DNA from: Streptomyces sp. ISL-100
GTDB lineage: Bacteria > Actinomycetota > Actinomycetes > Streptomycetales > Streptomycetaceae
Direction of reading: 5' to 3'
Length of the DNA: 64,000 bases
Assembly: GCF_018614615.1 (NCBI RefSeq)
Contig: NZ_JAGGOK010000094.1
Coordinates: 48,467 to 112,466 of the forward strand
In this document: piece by piece, positions 33,369 to 43,723 of the stretch
How the letters are laid out: each line of letters begins with the position of its first letter
Numbering within the stretch: the stretch's first letter is position 1
Made by a program: the position numbers and the translations under genes
The notes under the pieces: model-generated
The model's input: only the letters and a program-made list of their open reading frames with translations
Databases searched by the model: none
What the model was told of the DNA's origin: nothing

Positions 33369-34196
33369 TCAGGTCAGCAGTCCTGTGCGGACGGGCTCGG
33401 AACCCGCGTGCGGATGTACGTGGTCGTGGCCGGGCAGCGCGTGCTGGCCCAGCGACTCCGGGGGCGGGCCGTCGTGAGTGACGCAGCCGTCGCGCAGGAC
33501 CACCGCGCGGTCGATCAACGGCTCCAGGGCGCCGAGTTCGTGGAGTACGAGCAGGACCGTCGTACCGGCCAGGACCTGCTCGCGCAGTGTCGTCGCGAGG
33601 ATCTCCTGGCTGGTCAGGTCCACGCCCGCCATCGGCTCGTCCATGATCAACAGCTCCGGCTCGGAGGCGAGTGCCCGCGCTATGAGGACGCGCTGGTGCT
33701 GGCCGCCGGAGAGGGCGTTCACGGAGTCCTTGGTGCGGTCCGCGAGCCCGACGAGCTCTATGGCGTGGTGCACGGCGGCGCGGTCGGCCTTGGACGGCCA
33801 GCGCAGCTTCGCGCGGGAGAGGCGGCCGGAGGAGACGACCTCGTACACGGTGGCTGGGACGCCGCTCGCGGCTGTCGTGCGCTGCGGTACGTACCCGACG
33901 CGCGACCAGTCGCGGAAGCGGCGCAGCGGCGTACCGAAGAGGTCGACGGAGCCGCCGGTGAGCGGCACCTGGCCGATCACGGAGCGTACGGCGGTCGACT
34001 TTCCGGAGCCGTTGGCGCCGAGCAGCGAAACGACCTCACCGCGGTGCACGGTGAGTTCGATGCCGCGCAGCACGGGGCGCGAGCCGAGCGTGGCCGTGGC
34101 ACCGCGCAGGGATATGACGGGCGGCTGCTGCTCTGGCTCTGGCTTCATGGCTCGCGCCTCCGATGCTGCGGGTGCTGCTGGGGTGATCTGCTTCAC
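33369..34196 (-). CDS. znuC: zinc ABC transporter ATPase ZnuC
   Basis: This 275-residue ATPase powers zinc import. Walker A is GANGSGKST, the ABC signature is LSGGQHQR and Walker B is LLIMDEP, with the usual spacing. About 20 residues at the N-terminus (PAAPAASEARAMKPEPEQQ) are low-complexity; a later ATG at the MKPEPE position could be the true start. The start overlaps the znuA stop by four bases. The C-terminal tail contains several His residues (HALPGHDHVHPHAG), possibly zinc-binding. Confidence 0.92.
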   Translation of the reverse strand: MKQITPAAPAASEARAMKPEPEQQPPVISLRGATATLGSRPVLRGIELTVHRGEVVSLLGANGSGKSTAVRSVIGQVPLTGGSVDLFGTPLRRFRDWSRVGYVPQRTTAASGVPATVYEVVSSGRLSRAKLRWPSKADRAAVHHAIELVGLADRTKDSVNALSGGQHQRVLIARALASEPELLIMDEPMAGVDLTSQEILATTLREQVLAGTTVLLVLHELGALEPLIDRAVVLRDGCVTHDGPPPESLGQHALPGHDHVHPHAGSEPVRTGLLT

Positions 34197-35185
34197 TTCG
34201 CGCCGAGGGCCTTTTCCAGCGCGCTGAGGTTGGACTCCATGACCTCGACGTAGTCAGCGCCCTTGGACTTGTCCGTGATTCCCTCCAGCGGGTCCAGGAC
34301 GTCGGTCTTGAGGCCGGTGTCGCCGGCGAGGGTCTTGGCGGTCTTGTCGCTGACGAGCGTCTCGAAGAAGACCGTGGTGACCTTGTCCTTCTTGGGGATC
34401 TTCTGGAGGTCCTTCATGCGGGAGAGGCTGGGCTCGGAGTCGGGGTCGAGACCGCTGATGCCTTCCTGCTTGAGGTCGTAGCGCTCGGCGAGGTAGCCGA
34501 AGGCGGCGTGGGTCGTGATGAACGTCCGGGTGTCGGTGTTCTTCAGGCCCTTCTCGAACTTCGCGTGCAGGCCGTCGAGCTTGCTCACCAGGGCGTCGGT
34601 GTTCTTCTTGTACGCCGCCGCGTTGTCGGGGTCGGCCTTCTCCAGGGCCTTGCCGACGCCCTTGGCGACCTCGGAGTACTTCACGGGGTCGAGCCAGATG
34701 TGAGGGTCGCCGGCGGCGTGCTCGTCCGCGTGCTCATCGGCGTGCTCGTCGGCGTGCTCTTCTTCCGCGCCGTGCTCGTCGTGGCCGGCCTCGGTGCCGT
34801 GCTCTTCGAGGTGGGTGAGGCCGGCGGCGTCGACGGTGTTCTTCACACCGGACTGCGCGACGGCCTCGTCGACTGCGGGCTGCAGGCCCTTGAGGTAGAG
34901 GATGAAGTCCGCTTCGCCGAGCCCGGCGGTCTGCTTCGGGCTGAGCTCCAGGTCGTGCGGCTCCACGCCGGGCTTGGTGAGGGTCGATACGTCGACGTGC
35001 TCGCCGCCTATCTCCTCGGCCAGGTACTGCATGGGGTAGAAGGACGCCACCACGTCGAGCTTGCCCTCGCCGTTCTTGTCGGCGGCGCCGGATGATGAGG
35101 AGCAGGCGCTCACGGACAGCAGGCCGAGCGCTACGGCTGCGGCGGTCGCGGCGGTGGGTATGAGGCGGAGTCGACGTACGTTCAT
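34193..35185 (-). CDS. znuA: zinc ABC transporter substrate-binding lipoprotein ZnuA
   Basis: This 330-residue lipoprotein captures zinc outside the membrane. The signal peptide ends in a lipobox-like VSACSS (near 27-32), with Cys for lipid attachment. A His-rich acidic loop near 125-160 (HGTEAGHDEHGAEEEHADEH, with HADE repeated three times) marks it as zinc-specific among cluster A-I proteins, and GDPHIWLDP supplies a binding His. The ATG at 35185 is chosen over an in-frame upstream start because of the signal peptide layout. A Zur box lies 21 bases before the start. Confidence 0.93.
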   Translation of the reverse strand: MNVRRLRLIPTAATAAAVALGLLSVSACSSSSGAADKNGEGKLDVVASFYPMQYLAEEIGGEHVDVSTLTKPGVEPHDLELSPKQTAGLGEADFILYLKGLQPAVDEAVAQSGVKNTVDAAGLTHLEEHGTEAGHDEHGAEEEHADEHADEHADEHAAGDPHIWLDPVKYSEVAKGVGKALEKADPDNAAAYKKNTDALVSKLDGLHAKFEKGLKNTDTRTFITTHAAFGYLAERYDLKQEGISGLDPDSEPSLSRMKDLQKIPKKDKVTTVFFETLVSDKTAKTLAGDTGLKTDVLDPLEGITDKSKGADYVEVMESNLSALEKALGAK

Positions 35186-35206
35186 GACTCCCATTTTCAA
35201 CTAAAC

Positions 35207-35221
35207 TGGAAACGATTGTCA
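35207..35221. promoter_or_regulatory. Zur box before znuA
   Basis: TGGAAACGATTGTCA matches the streptomycete Zur consensus TGAAAATGATTTTCA at 12 of 15 positions and has the 7-1-7 dyad. It would repress znuACB-zur when zinc is plentiful. Confidence 0.8.
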
Positions 35222-35353
35222 ATAAAGCGGGATGTGATCTGAGCCCGGATCGCCGCTGTGGTCCCTTACCCGGGTATCGATTTGATCCGGGGGGTACGAG
35301 CGCCGGTAATCTGAATCATTCGCGTTCGTCGTCGTCGTAATGAAGAGAGCACC

Positions 35354-36739
<1,386 letters not shown>

Positions 36740-36773
36740 CGCCGACCTGGCGCCTGACCTGGGCGTACGTCCC

Positions 36774-36810
36774 GAAGGCCCCGGTTCCGCAGAGCGGAGC
36801 CGGGGTCTTC
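36774..36810. terminator. hairpin terminator after glyS
   Basis: GAAGGCCCCGGTTCCGC and GCGGAGCCGGGGTCTTC form a 17-base stem with two G-T type mismatches around AGA. It lies 34 bases after the glyS stop. Confidence 0.75.
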
Positions 36811-36846
36811 GTGCACACTGGGCCCGACGCACAGCAGGGAGGCGTG

Positions 36847-37059
36847 ATGCCGCCGACTACCGGCAGCAAGGTCCGCAGATGGGATCAGCACGGCCGTGAG
36901 CACGTGGTCGAAGTCCAACGGGTCGGAATTGAGCGCTCGTTGAACTGCGGGACGTGCGGCTGGCGCAAGGGGGTGCAGTTCCTGCCGTGGCTCAAGGCCG
37001 AGGAGCACCTCGCCGAGGCTCACCAGGCGACGGTGGATCCGGCGGGGTCCCGGACCTGA
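36847..37059 (+). CDS. small protein with possible C2H2-type zinc site
   Basis: This 70-residue protein has CGTCGW (CxxC) followed about 16 residues later by HLAEAH. That spacing would allow a zinc site of the C2H2 kind. GGGAGG lies four bases before the ATG at 36847; an in-frame ATG at 36811 has none. A basic start (GSKVRRWDQHGREH) suggests nucleic-acid binding, but this is inference. It lies between glyS and the DUF6243 gene. Confidence 0.6.
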   Translation: MPPTTGSKVRRWDQHGREHVVEVQRVGIERSLNCGTCGWRKGVQFLPWLKAEEHLAEAHQATVDPAGSRT

Positions 37060-37224
37060 GCCGGCGGCGCCCCGTGGCGGAAAATCTGGTGCCCGGCGCC
37101 TCCGGGGCCGGGTAATGTCGCATGCATGTTCTTCCAGATCTACGAGTGAGCGCGCGGCGGATCGCACGTCCGCCCCCCACCAGACGAATCCGCAGATCAC
37201 TTCTCATCACTTCGGGAGAACCCC

Positions 37225-37434
37225 GTGGCAAAGAGCCGCAACAACCTTCTCGGCGTAGGCGGGCAGCGCAAGAGGATGTCCCGCGCCGAGGTCGCGGACA
37301 ACGGCCCCACGCGCAACGCCGACCGCAGGACGGCCGCCGAGCAGAAGGAGGAGCTGCTGCGCAAGATGCGCGAGCGCGCCGCTGCCCAGGAGGACGACAG
37401 CGAGGCGACGACGCCGGACACGCAGCAGGACTGA
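37225..37434 (+). CDS. DUF6243 family small protein
   Basis: This 69-residue hydrophilic protein reads MAKSRNNLLGVGGQRKRMSR at its start and has a charged helical middle (AAEQKEELLRKMRERAAAQE). It matches a streptomycete family I recall as DUF6243, of unknown function. GGGAG precedes the GTG at 37225. It has no membrane segment. A perfect hairpin follows at 37475. Confidence 0.75.
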   Translation: MAKSRNNLLGVGGQRKRMSRAEVADNGPTRNADRRTAAEQKEELLRKMRERAAAQEDDSEATTPDTQQD

Positions 37435-37474
37435 CGCCCTCCCCGCACGACGTTGAGGCACACCCAGGAACACC

Positions 37475-37509
37475 GTGGGCCCGGATCACCGCAAGTGATC
37501 CGGGCCCAC
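37475..37509. terminator. bidirectional hairpin at 37.49 kb
   Basis: GTGGGCCCGGATCAC and its exact inverted copy flank CGCAA. It covers the stop of the convergent MFS gene and follows the DUF6243 gene by 40 bases. Confidence 0.85.
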
Positions 37510-38967
37510 GCCCGTGTCCGTCGTACGCGGCGGCCCCTGATCCACTGCCGGATCCTCAAGCCGGGCCGCCGTCCGGTGCGCCGACCGCAGCGCCCACGGC
37601 CCGCTGGTCAGGGCTCCCACCAGTAGTACGCACAGTCCGCAGCCGGCGATGACCCACCAGGCCGGCCTGCTCGCCGCCACGAAGGTGTCGGCGTACGGCC
37701 GCCCGTGCACCCCGGCGGCCAGCACCGCGCCGATGACGGCGACGCCCAGCGTCGTACCGACCTGCCTGCTGGTGGAGGCGACCGCGGCGGCGACGCCCGC
37801 CTGGGCGCGCGGCATCCCGGATACGGCGGTGTTCGTGATTGGTGCGTTCACCATGCCGAAACCGAGGCCGAACAGTACGTACCCGGTGAACAGCAGCGGC
37901 GTGGACGTCTCCGCCTCGAACGCCGCGAACAGCACGCCGCTCGCCGCCATCGTGACCCCGGCCACCAGGAGCGAGAGGCGGGGCCCGCGGCTGCCTACGA
38001 GCCGTCCCGAGAGCGGTGCGCAGACGAACGTCAGAGCCGCCATGGGGAGCATGTAGAGCCCGGCGTGCAGAGCGGAGAAGCCGCGTACGTCCTGGAGGTA
38101 CAGGGTGTTCACGAAGAGGAAGCCGCCGAGCGCGGCGAACGCGCACACCGCGATCACCGTCGCCCCGCTGAAGGGCGCACTCCGGAAGAACCGGAGATCG
38201 ATCAGTGGCTCCGTCCGTCTCGGTTCGTGCACGAGAAGGCACAGGAGTGACGAAACGGCCGTTCCCGCGAACAGCAGAATCAGCGGCGACGTCCAGCCCG
38301 CCACGGGTGCCTCGATGATCGCGTACGTGAGCGATCCGAGCAGCGCGATGACCAGCAGCTGTCCGACGGGGTCGGGGCGGCGTGCCTTCGGGGCGCGCGA
38401 CTCGGGTACGTACCGGATGGTCAGCAGGAGAGCGGCCAGCCCTACCGGCAGATTCACCCAGAAGATCGCCCGCCAGCCCACGGAGTCCACCAGCAGGCCG
38501 CCGATCAGCGGGCCCGCCGCCATGGAGATTCCGACCACACCGCCCCACATCCCGATCGCCCGGGCCCGCTCTCGCGGCTCGGTGAAGGTGTTGGTGATGA
38601 TCGACATCGCGACGGGGTTGAGCATCGAGCCGCCGACGGCCTGGACCATGCGGAAGGCGACGAGCGATTCGAGGTTCGGCGCGAGGGAGCACAGCAGCGA
38701 GCCGAGCGTGAAGAGGACGAGGCCGGTCTTGAAGACTTTGCGGCGCCCGATCCGGTCGGCCGTGGAGCCCGCGAGCATCAGCAGCGAGGCGAGGACCAGC
38801 GTGTACGCGTCGATCGTCCACTGCATCCCGGCGACCGTCGCCCCGAGTTCCTCTCGCATGGACGGGAGGGCGACATTGAGCGCGGTGTTGTCGAGGCTCA
38901 CGATCAGCAGGCTCATGCAGCAGATCGCCAGGACCAGCAACCGCCGCCGGTGGGTGAGCTCGGGCAT
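37486..38967 (-). CDS. MFS drug exporter, 14-TMS (EmrB/QacA type)
   Basis: This 493-residue inner-membrane protein probably exports a toxic compound by proton antiport. It opens with MPELTHRRRLLVLAICCMSLLIVSLD. Then come LDNTALNVALPSMREEL in TMS1, AGSTADRIGRRKVFKTG between TMS2 and TMS3, and MAAGPLIGGLLVD (motif C) in TMS5. The open frame continues upstream to 39300, but the ATG at 38967 starts the family sequence. It is divergent from dusB with 52 bases between. No regulator gene is adjacent. Confidence 0.85.
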   Translation of the reverse strand: MPELTHRRRLLVLAICCMSLLIVSLDNTALNVALPSMREELGATVAGMQWTIDAYTLVLASLLMLAGSTADRIGRRKVFKTGLVLFTLGSLLCSLAPNLESLVAFRMVQAVGGSMLNPVAMSIITNTFTEPRERARAIGMWGGVVGISMAAGPLIGGLLVDSVGWRAIFWVNLPVGLAALLLTIRYVPESRAPKARRPDPVGQLLVIALLGSLTYAIIEAPVAGWTSPLILLFAGTAVSSLLCLLVHEPRRTEPLIDLRFFRSAPFSGATVIAVCAFAALGGFLFVNTLYLQDVRGFSALHAGLYMLPMAALTFVCAPLSGRLVGSRGPRLSLLVAGVTMAASGVLFAAFEAETSTPLLFTGYVLFGLGFGMVNAPITNTAVSGMPRAQAGVAAAVASTSRQVGTTLGVAVIGAVLAAGVHGRPYADTFVAASRPAWWVIAGCGLCVLLVGALTSGPWALRSAHRTAARLEDPAVDQGPPRTTDTGVGPDHLR

Positions 38968-39019
38968 ACGCGGATAGTACGGCTCACTAACGACTCGCGC
39001 CGTACGGGACAATGGGGCC

Positions 39020-40159
39020 ATGACCACCGCGCTCCCCATGCTCTCCATCGGCCCGCACTCCGTGCAGCCGCCGGTGGTGCTCGCCCCCATGGCCGGCATC
39101 ACCAACGCCCCTTTCCGCACCCTGTGCCGCGAGTTTTCCGGCGGCAAGGGGCTGTTCGTGAGCGAGATGATCACCACGAGGGCGCTGGTCGAGCGCAATG
39201 AGAAGACCATGCAGCTGGTCCACTTCGACGAGGCCGAGACGCCTCGCTCCATCCAGCTGTACGGAGTGGATCCCGTCACCGTCGGCAAGGCGGTCCGCAT
39301 GATCGTGGACGAGGACCTGGCCGATCACATCGACCTGAACTTCGGCTGCCCGGTGCCGAAGGTGACGCGCAAGGGCGGTGGCTCGGCGCTTCCGTACAAG
39401 CGGCCGCTGCTGCGGGCCATCCTCAACGAGGCCGTGTCCAACGCGGGCGAGCTGCCAGTGACGATGAAGATGCGCAAGGGCATCAACGACGACCACCTCA
39501 CCTATCTCGACGCCGGACGGATAGCGGTCGAGGAAGGCGTCACAGCGATCGCTCTGCACGGCAGAACTGCCGCTCAGCATTACGGCGGTACGGCCGACTG
39601 GGACGCCATCGCCCGACTCAAGGAGCACGTGCCGGAGATCCCGGTGCTCGGCAACGGCGACATCTGGTCCGCCGACGACGCGCTGCGGATGATGCGCGAG
39701 ACGGGCTGTGACGGTGTGGTCGTCGGGCGCGGCTGCCTGGGGCGGCCGTGGCTGTTCGGGGACCTGGTGGCGGGCTTCGAGGGTACGGAGGCGTACGCCG
39801 CCCCGACGCTGCGCGAGGTGGCCGCGGTGATGCGCCGGCACGCGGAGCTCCTTGGCCAGTGGATCGGTGACGAGGCACGCGGGGTCATTGACTTCCGTAA
39901 GCACGTTGCCTGGTACCTCAAGGGCTTCGCCGTCGGCTCGGAGATGCGCAAGAAGCTTGCGATCTCCTCATCTCTGGACGAAATGGACGCTCACTTGAGC
40001 GAGCTCGATCTGGACCAGGCGTGGCCGGTGGGGGCGGACGGACCCCGGGGTCGTTCATCCGGTAATGGGCGAGTTGTCCTGCCGGACGGCTGGTTGAAGG
40101 ACCCGTACGACTGTGCGGGTGTGAGCGAGGATGCAGAGCTGGACACGTCCGGAGGCTGA
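39020..40159 (+). CDS. dusB: tRNA-dihydrouridine synthase (DusB-like)
   Basis: This 379-residue FMN enzyme reduces uridines in tRNA D-loops. It has APMAGITNAPFR near 23-34, DLNFGCPVPKVTRKGGGSAL near 105-124 with catalytic Cys at 110, TMKMRKG near 152, ALHGRTAAQHYGG near 181-193, and NGDIWS near 212. The C-terminal HKVAWYLKGF-type helix domain is present. The last 50 residues are variable. It is probably the only Dus in this region, so target specificity is inferred. Confidence 0.93.
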   Translation: MTTALPMLSIGPHSVQPPVVLAPMAGITNAPFRTLCREFSGGKGLFVSEMITTRALVERNEKTMQLVHFDEAETPRSIQLYGVDPVTVGKAVRMIVDEDLADHIDLNFGCPVPKVTRKGGGSALPYKRPLLRAILNEAVSNAGELPVTMKMRKGINDDHLTYLDAGRIAVEEGVTAIALHGRTAAQHYGGTADWDAIARLKEHVPEIPVLGNGDIWSADDALRMMRETGCDGVVVGRGCLGRPWLFGDLVAGFEGTEAYAAPTLREVAAVMRRHAELLGQWIGDEARGVIDFRKHVAWYLKGFAVGSEMRKKLAISSSLDEMDAHLSELDLDQAWPVGADGPRGRSSGNGRVVLPDGWLKDPYDCAGVSEDAELDTSGG

Positions 40160-40270
40160 GATTCGGGTCTCGGGCGGGTCTCATTCGAGCTCATCTGTGG
40201 CGTGATCCTCGCCACGCCTGATGAGCTGTTTGCTCAGATGAGCATGCCGGCCGAGACTGCATCTCTCAAA

Positions 40271-40300
40271 AGGTGGCACTGGGTGCCACCTTTTTTGTTT
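40271..40300 (+). terminator. intrinsic terminator with U-tract
   Basis: AGGTGGCAC, TGG and GTGCCACCT are followed by TTTTTT and more T. This is a classical Rho-independent terminator, unusual in such a GC-rich genome. It lies 111 bases after the dusB stop. Confidence 0.88.
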
Positions 40301-40471
40301 TGATCGATCAAACTATTGGTTACTCTCCGCCAATGATTTGCGAGATAATGATTGCTGAACGTGTTTTTGCGTACAACTCCTGAACGGTGTCCGATATGTG
40401 CTCCGGGTAGTTGATCACTTTCGATCTGCTGGCGGACGAGTGGTTAAGGCCGCATGACAGTCAGGTGGACG

Positions 40472-40496
40472 TACCCAGACACCTTCGATCTGGGTA
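40472..40496. promoter_or_regulatory. inverted repeat upstream of ppdK
   Basis: TACCCAGA and TCTGGGTA are a perfect eight-base inverted repeat around nine bases, 48 bases before the ppdK start. It may be an operator or a hairpin in the mRNA leader. Confidence 0.45.
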
Positions 40497-40544
40497 TGTT
40501 CCTGGCCGTCAGGGCAGCCACCGAGCCTCGAGGAGTCGAGACCC

Positions 40545-43289
40545 GTGTCGGAAAACAAAGATCTTCACGTAGTCACACCCGCGCCTGAGGGCCAGAAGTT
40601 CGTTTATGACTTCACCGAGGGCAACAGGAACCTCAAGGACCTGCTGGGCGGCAAGGGCGCCAACCTCGCCGAGATGACCAACCTCGGGCTGCCCGTCCCT
40701 CCGGGCTTCACCATCACGACCGAGGCGTGCAAGGTCTACCTCGACAGCGGCGAGGCGCCGGAGGCGCTGCGCGCCGAGGTCAGCGCGCACCTCGACGCCC
40801 TCGAGCAGAAGATGGGCAAGAAGCTCGGCCAGGCCGACAACCCGCTGCTCGTCTCCGTCCGCTCGGGCGCCAAGTTCTCCATGCCCGGCATGATGGACAC
40901 GGTCCTGAACATCGGGCTCTCCGACAAGTCGGTCACCGGCCTCGCCAAGCAGGCCGGCGGCGACGAGCGCTTCGCGTGGGACTCGTACCGCCGTCTCATC
41001 CAGATGTTCGGCAAGACGGTCCTCGGCGTCGACGGCGAGCTCTTCGAAGAGGCGCTGGAGCAGGCGAAGGCCGCCAAGAAAGTCAAGGTCGACACCGACC
41101 TGGAGGCTGCCGACCTCAAGAAGCTGGTCCGCAAGTTCAAGAAGATCGTCTCCGACGAGGCCGGACGCGACTTCCCGCAGGACCCGCGCGAGCAGATGGA
41201 CCTCGCCATAAACGCGGTCTTCGACTCGTGGAACACCGACCGCGCCAAGCTGTACCGCCGCCAGGAGCGCATCCCCGGCGACCTCGGCACGGCCGTCAAC
41301 ATTTGCTCCATGGTCTTCGGCAACCTCGGCCCCGACTCCGGCACCGGCGTCGCCTTCACCCGCGACCCCGCCAGCGGCCACCAGGGTGTGTACGGCGACT
41401 ACCTGCAGAACGCGCAGGGCGAAGACGTCGTAGCCGGTATCCGCAACACCGTGCCGCTCGCCGACCTCGAGAACATCGACAAGGCGTCGTACGACCAGCT
41501 CATGCAGATCATGGAGACGCTGGAGACCCACTACAAGGATCTCTGCGACATCGAGTTCACGATCGAGCGCGGCCAGCTGTGGATGCTCCAGACCCGCGTC
41601 GGCAAGCGCACCGCCGGTGCCGCCTTCCGCATCGCCACGCAGCTCGTCGACCAGGGCCTCATCGACGAGGCCGAGGCGCTCCAGCGCGTCAACGGCGCGC
41701 AGCTCGCGCAGCTGATGTTCCCGCGCTTCGACGACGAGGCGAAGACCGAGAAGCTCGGGCGCGGCATCGCCGCTTCCCCCGGCGCCGCTGTCGGCAAGGC
41801 GGTCTTCGACTCGTACACGGCCGTCAAGTGGTCGCGTTCCGGCGAGAAGGTCATCCTCATCCGCCGTGAGACGAACCCGGACGACCTCGACGGCATGATC
41901 GCCGCCGAAGGCATCCTGACCTCGCGCGGCGGCAAGACCTCGCACGCCGCCGTCGTGGCGCGCGGCATGGGCAAGACCTGTGTCTGCGGCGCCGAGGAGA
42001 TCGAGGTCGACACCAAGCGCCGCCGCATGACGGCCCCCGGCGGGATCGTCGTCGAGGAGGGTGACGTCGTCTCCATCGACGGCTCCACCGGCAAGGTGTA
42101 CCTCGGCGAGGTGCCCGTCGTGCCGTCCCCGGTCGTCGAGTACTTCGAGGGCCGCATGCACGCCGGCGCCGACGACGCCGACGAGCTCGTCGCCGCCGTG
42201 CACCGGATCATGGCGTACGCCGACCGAGTACGCCGCCTGCGCGTACGCGCCAACGCCGACAACGCCGAGGACGCCCTGCGCGCCCGTCGCTTCGGCGCCC
42301 AGGGCATCGGCCTGTGCCGTACGGAGCACATGTTCCTCGGCGAGCGCCGCGAGCTGGTGGAGCGGCTGATCCTGGCCGACACGGACGACGAGCGCGAGCA
42401 GGCGCTGGGCGCGCTGCTGCCGCTCCAGAAGGCCGACTTCATCGAGCTGTTCGAGTCGATGGACGGACTGCCGGTGACGGTGCGCCTCCTGGACCCGCCG
42501 CTGCACGAGTTCCTCCCCGACATCACCGAGCTGTCGGTGCGCGTCGCGCTCGCCGAGTCCCGCAAGGACGCGAACGAGAACGACCTGCGCCTCCTCCAGG
42601 CCGTGCACAAGCTGCACGAGCAGAACCCGATGCTGGGTCTGCGCGGTGTACGTCTGGGCCTCGTCATCCCGGGTCTGTTCGCGATGCAGGTCCGCGCCAT
42701 CGCCGAGGCGACGGCGCACCGCAAGAACGCCAAGGGCGACCCGCGCGCGGAGATCATGATTCCGCTCGTCGGCACGGTCCAGGAGCTGGAGATCGTCCGC
42801 GAGGAGGCCGACCAGGTCATCGCCGAGGTCGAGGCCGCCACCGGCACCAACCTCAAGCTGACCATCGGCACCATGATCGAGCTGCCGCGCGCCGCGCTGA
42901 CCGCCGGTCAGATCGCCGAGGCCGCGCAGTTCTTCTCCTTCGGTACGAACGACCTCACCCAGACCGTGTGGGGCTTCTCCCGCGACGACGTCGAGGCGAG
43001 CTTCTTCACGGCGTACCTGGAGAAGGGCATCTTCGGGGTCTCCCCGTTCGAGACGATCGACCGGGACGGCGTCGGCGCACTCGTGCGCAGCGCCGTCGAG
43101 GCCGGGCGTGCCACGCGTCCCGACCTGAAGCTCGGCGTCTGTGGCGAGCACGGCGGTGACCCGGAGTCGGTGCACTTCTTCCACGAGGTGGGCCTGGACT
43201 ACGTCTCCTGCTCGCCGTTCCGGATCCCGGTGGCGCGACTTGAGGCGGGGCGCGCGGCGGCGCAGTCCTCGGGCAGCGACTCGCGCTAG
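40545..43289 (+). CDS. ppdK: pyruvate, phosphate dikinase
   Basis: This 914-residue enzyme converts pyruvate, ATP and phosphate to PEP, AMP and diphosphate. It has an N-terminal ATP-grasp domain (about 20-380; GGKGANLAEM), a swivelling phosphohistidine domain with catalytic H467 in GGKTSHAAVVARGMG, and a PEP/pyruvate barrel (about 550-905) with C866 in GVCGEHGGDP. The GTG at 40545 follows GAGGAG. It may supply PEP for gluconeogenesis or for secondary metabolism. The long AT-rich leader suggests regulated expression. Confidence 0.95.
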   Translation: MSENKDLHVVTPAPEGQKFVYDFTEGNRNLKDLLGGKGANLAEMTNLGLPVPPGFTITTEACKVYLDSGEAPEALRAEVSAHLDALEQKMGKKLGQADNPLLVSVRSGAKFSMPGMMDTVLNIGLSDKSVTGLAKQAGGDERFAWDSYRRLIQMFGKTVLGVDGELFEEALEQAKAAKKVKVDTDLEAADLKKLVRKFKKIVSDEAGRDFPQDPREQMDLAINAVFDSWNTDRAKLYRRQERIPGDLGTAVNICSMVFGNLGPDSGTGVAFTRDPASGHQGVYGDYLQNAQGEDVVAGIRNTVPLADLENIDKASYDQLMQIMETLETHYKDLCDIEFTIERGQLWMLQTRVGKRTAGAAFRIATQLVDQGLIDEAEALQRVNGAQLAQLMFPRFDDEAKTEKLGRGIAASPGAAVGKAVFDSYTAVKWSRSGEKVILIRRETNPDDLDGMIAAEGILTSRGGKTSHAAVVARGMGKTCVCGAEEIEVDTKRRRMTAPGGIVVEEGDVVSIDGSTGKVYLGEVPVVPSPVVEYFEGRMHAGADDADELVAAVHRIMAYADRVRRLRVRANADNAEDALRARRFGAQGIGLCRTEHMFLGERRELVERLILADTDDEREQALGALLPLQKADFIELFESMDGLPVTVRLLDPPLHEFLPDITELSVRVALAESRKDANENDLRLLQAVHKLHEQNPMLGLRGVRLGLVIPGLFAMQVRAIAEATAHRKNAKGDPRAEIMIPLVGTVQELEIVREEADQVIAEVEAATGTNLKLTIGTMIELPRAALTAGQIAEAAQFFSFGTNDLTQTVWGFSRDDVEASFFTAYLEKGIFGVSPFETIDRDGVGALVRSAVEAGRATRPDLKLGVCGEHGGDPESVHFFHEVGLDYVSCSPFRIPVARLEAGRAAAQSSGSDSR

Positions 43290-43314
43290 CAGGACCAGTA
43301 ACCAGTAACAAAGA

Positions 43315-43346
43315 AGCGGCGGCATCTCGTGCGAGGTGCCGCCGCT
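43315..43346. terminator. hairpin terminator after ppdK
   Basis: AGCGGCGGCA and TGCCGCCGCT form a perfect 10-base stem, starting 26 bases after the ppdK stop. Confidence 0.82.
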
Positions 43347-43402
43347 CTGTTGTGTTCTGTTGTCAGACAATTAGGGGTACACGAAACAACAGAAAGCAAC
43401 AG
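43347..43402. repeat. 17-base imperfect inverted repeat
   Basis: CTGTTGTGTTCTGTTGT (43347-43363) and ACAACAGAAAGCAACAG (43386-43402) pair at 15 of 17 positions around 22 bases. Each arm also holds the CTGTTG unit twice. It could be an operator pair, a small RNA hairpin, or an inverted-repeat remnant. Confidence 0.55.
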
Positions 43403-43723
43403 CAGTTGAATTTCGCCATTTTGGCCCTGAAAGTGCGGCAGGATGCGGTCGCCGGATCCCCACCCGACGACCGCATCCCGATAGCTCGCCGGACACTGAG
43501 CCGCTACCTTCGCCGACCGCCGCCAGACCCAGCAAAGCCCCCCACGGCCTTCGCTGTGCCTTTCCGGTGACTCCGGTGTCGTGCCCGACGAGGAACAGCA
43601 TTGCGTTCGGCACCGGGGACGCGCGATGCGTTTCAACTGTGGCTGAAAGGCCGTGGTGACGGCGTGTGATGGCGTGCATACTCAACTGCGGGGGCGATTG
43701 CGGATGCAACAGATGGGGCTTCG

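Larger units (their letters stand above)
40160..40544. other. long AT-rich leader of ppdK
   Basis: This 385-base gap is clearly less GC-rich than its surroundings. It holds a U-tract terminator (40271-40300), a perfect palindrome TTTGATCGATCAAA (40299-40312), and an inverted repeat TACCCAGA/TCTGGGTA (40472-40496). The ppdK promoter must lie here, and a long 5' untranslated region is possible. No open frame of note was seen. Confidence 0.6.
43290..43723. other. repeat-rich intergenic region after ppdK
   Basis: This 434-base gap contains the ppdK terminator, a 17-base imperfect inverted repeat (43347-43402), and a second inverted repeat GGATGCGGTCG/CGACCGCATCC near 43440-43482. No convincing gene was seen. 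The composition is mixed and less GC-rich at about 43345-43430. The upstream part of the following regulator gene, including its promoter, must lie at its right end. Confidence 0.5.

Noticed and set aside
40509..43370. A 953-residue antisense frame over ppdK.
   Set aside because: It is rich in Arg, Val, Leu and Gly from GC-rich codons and has no family features; ppdK on the other strand is certain.
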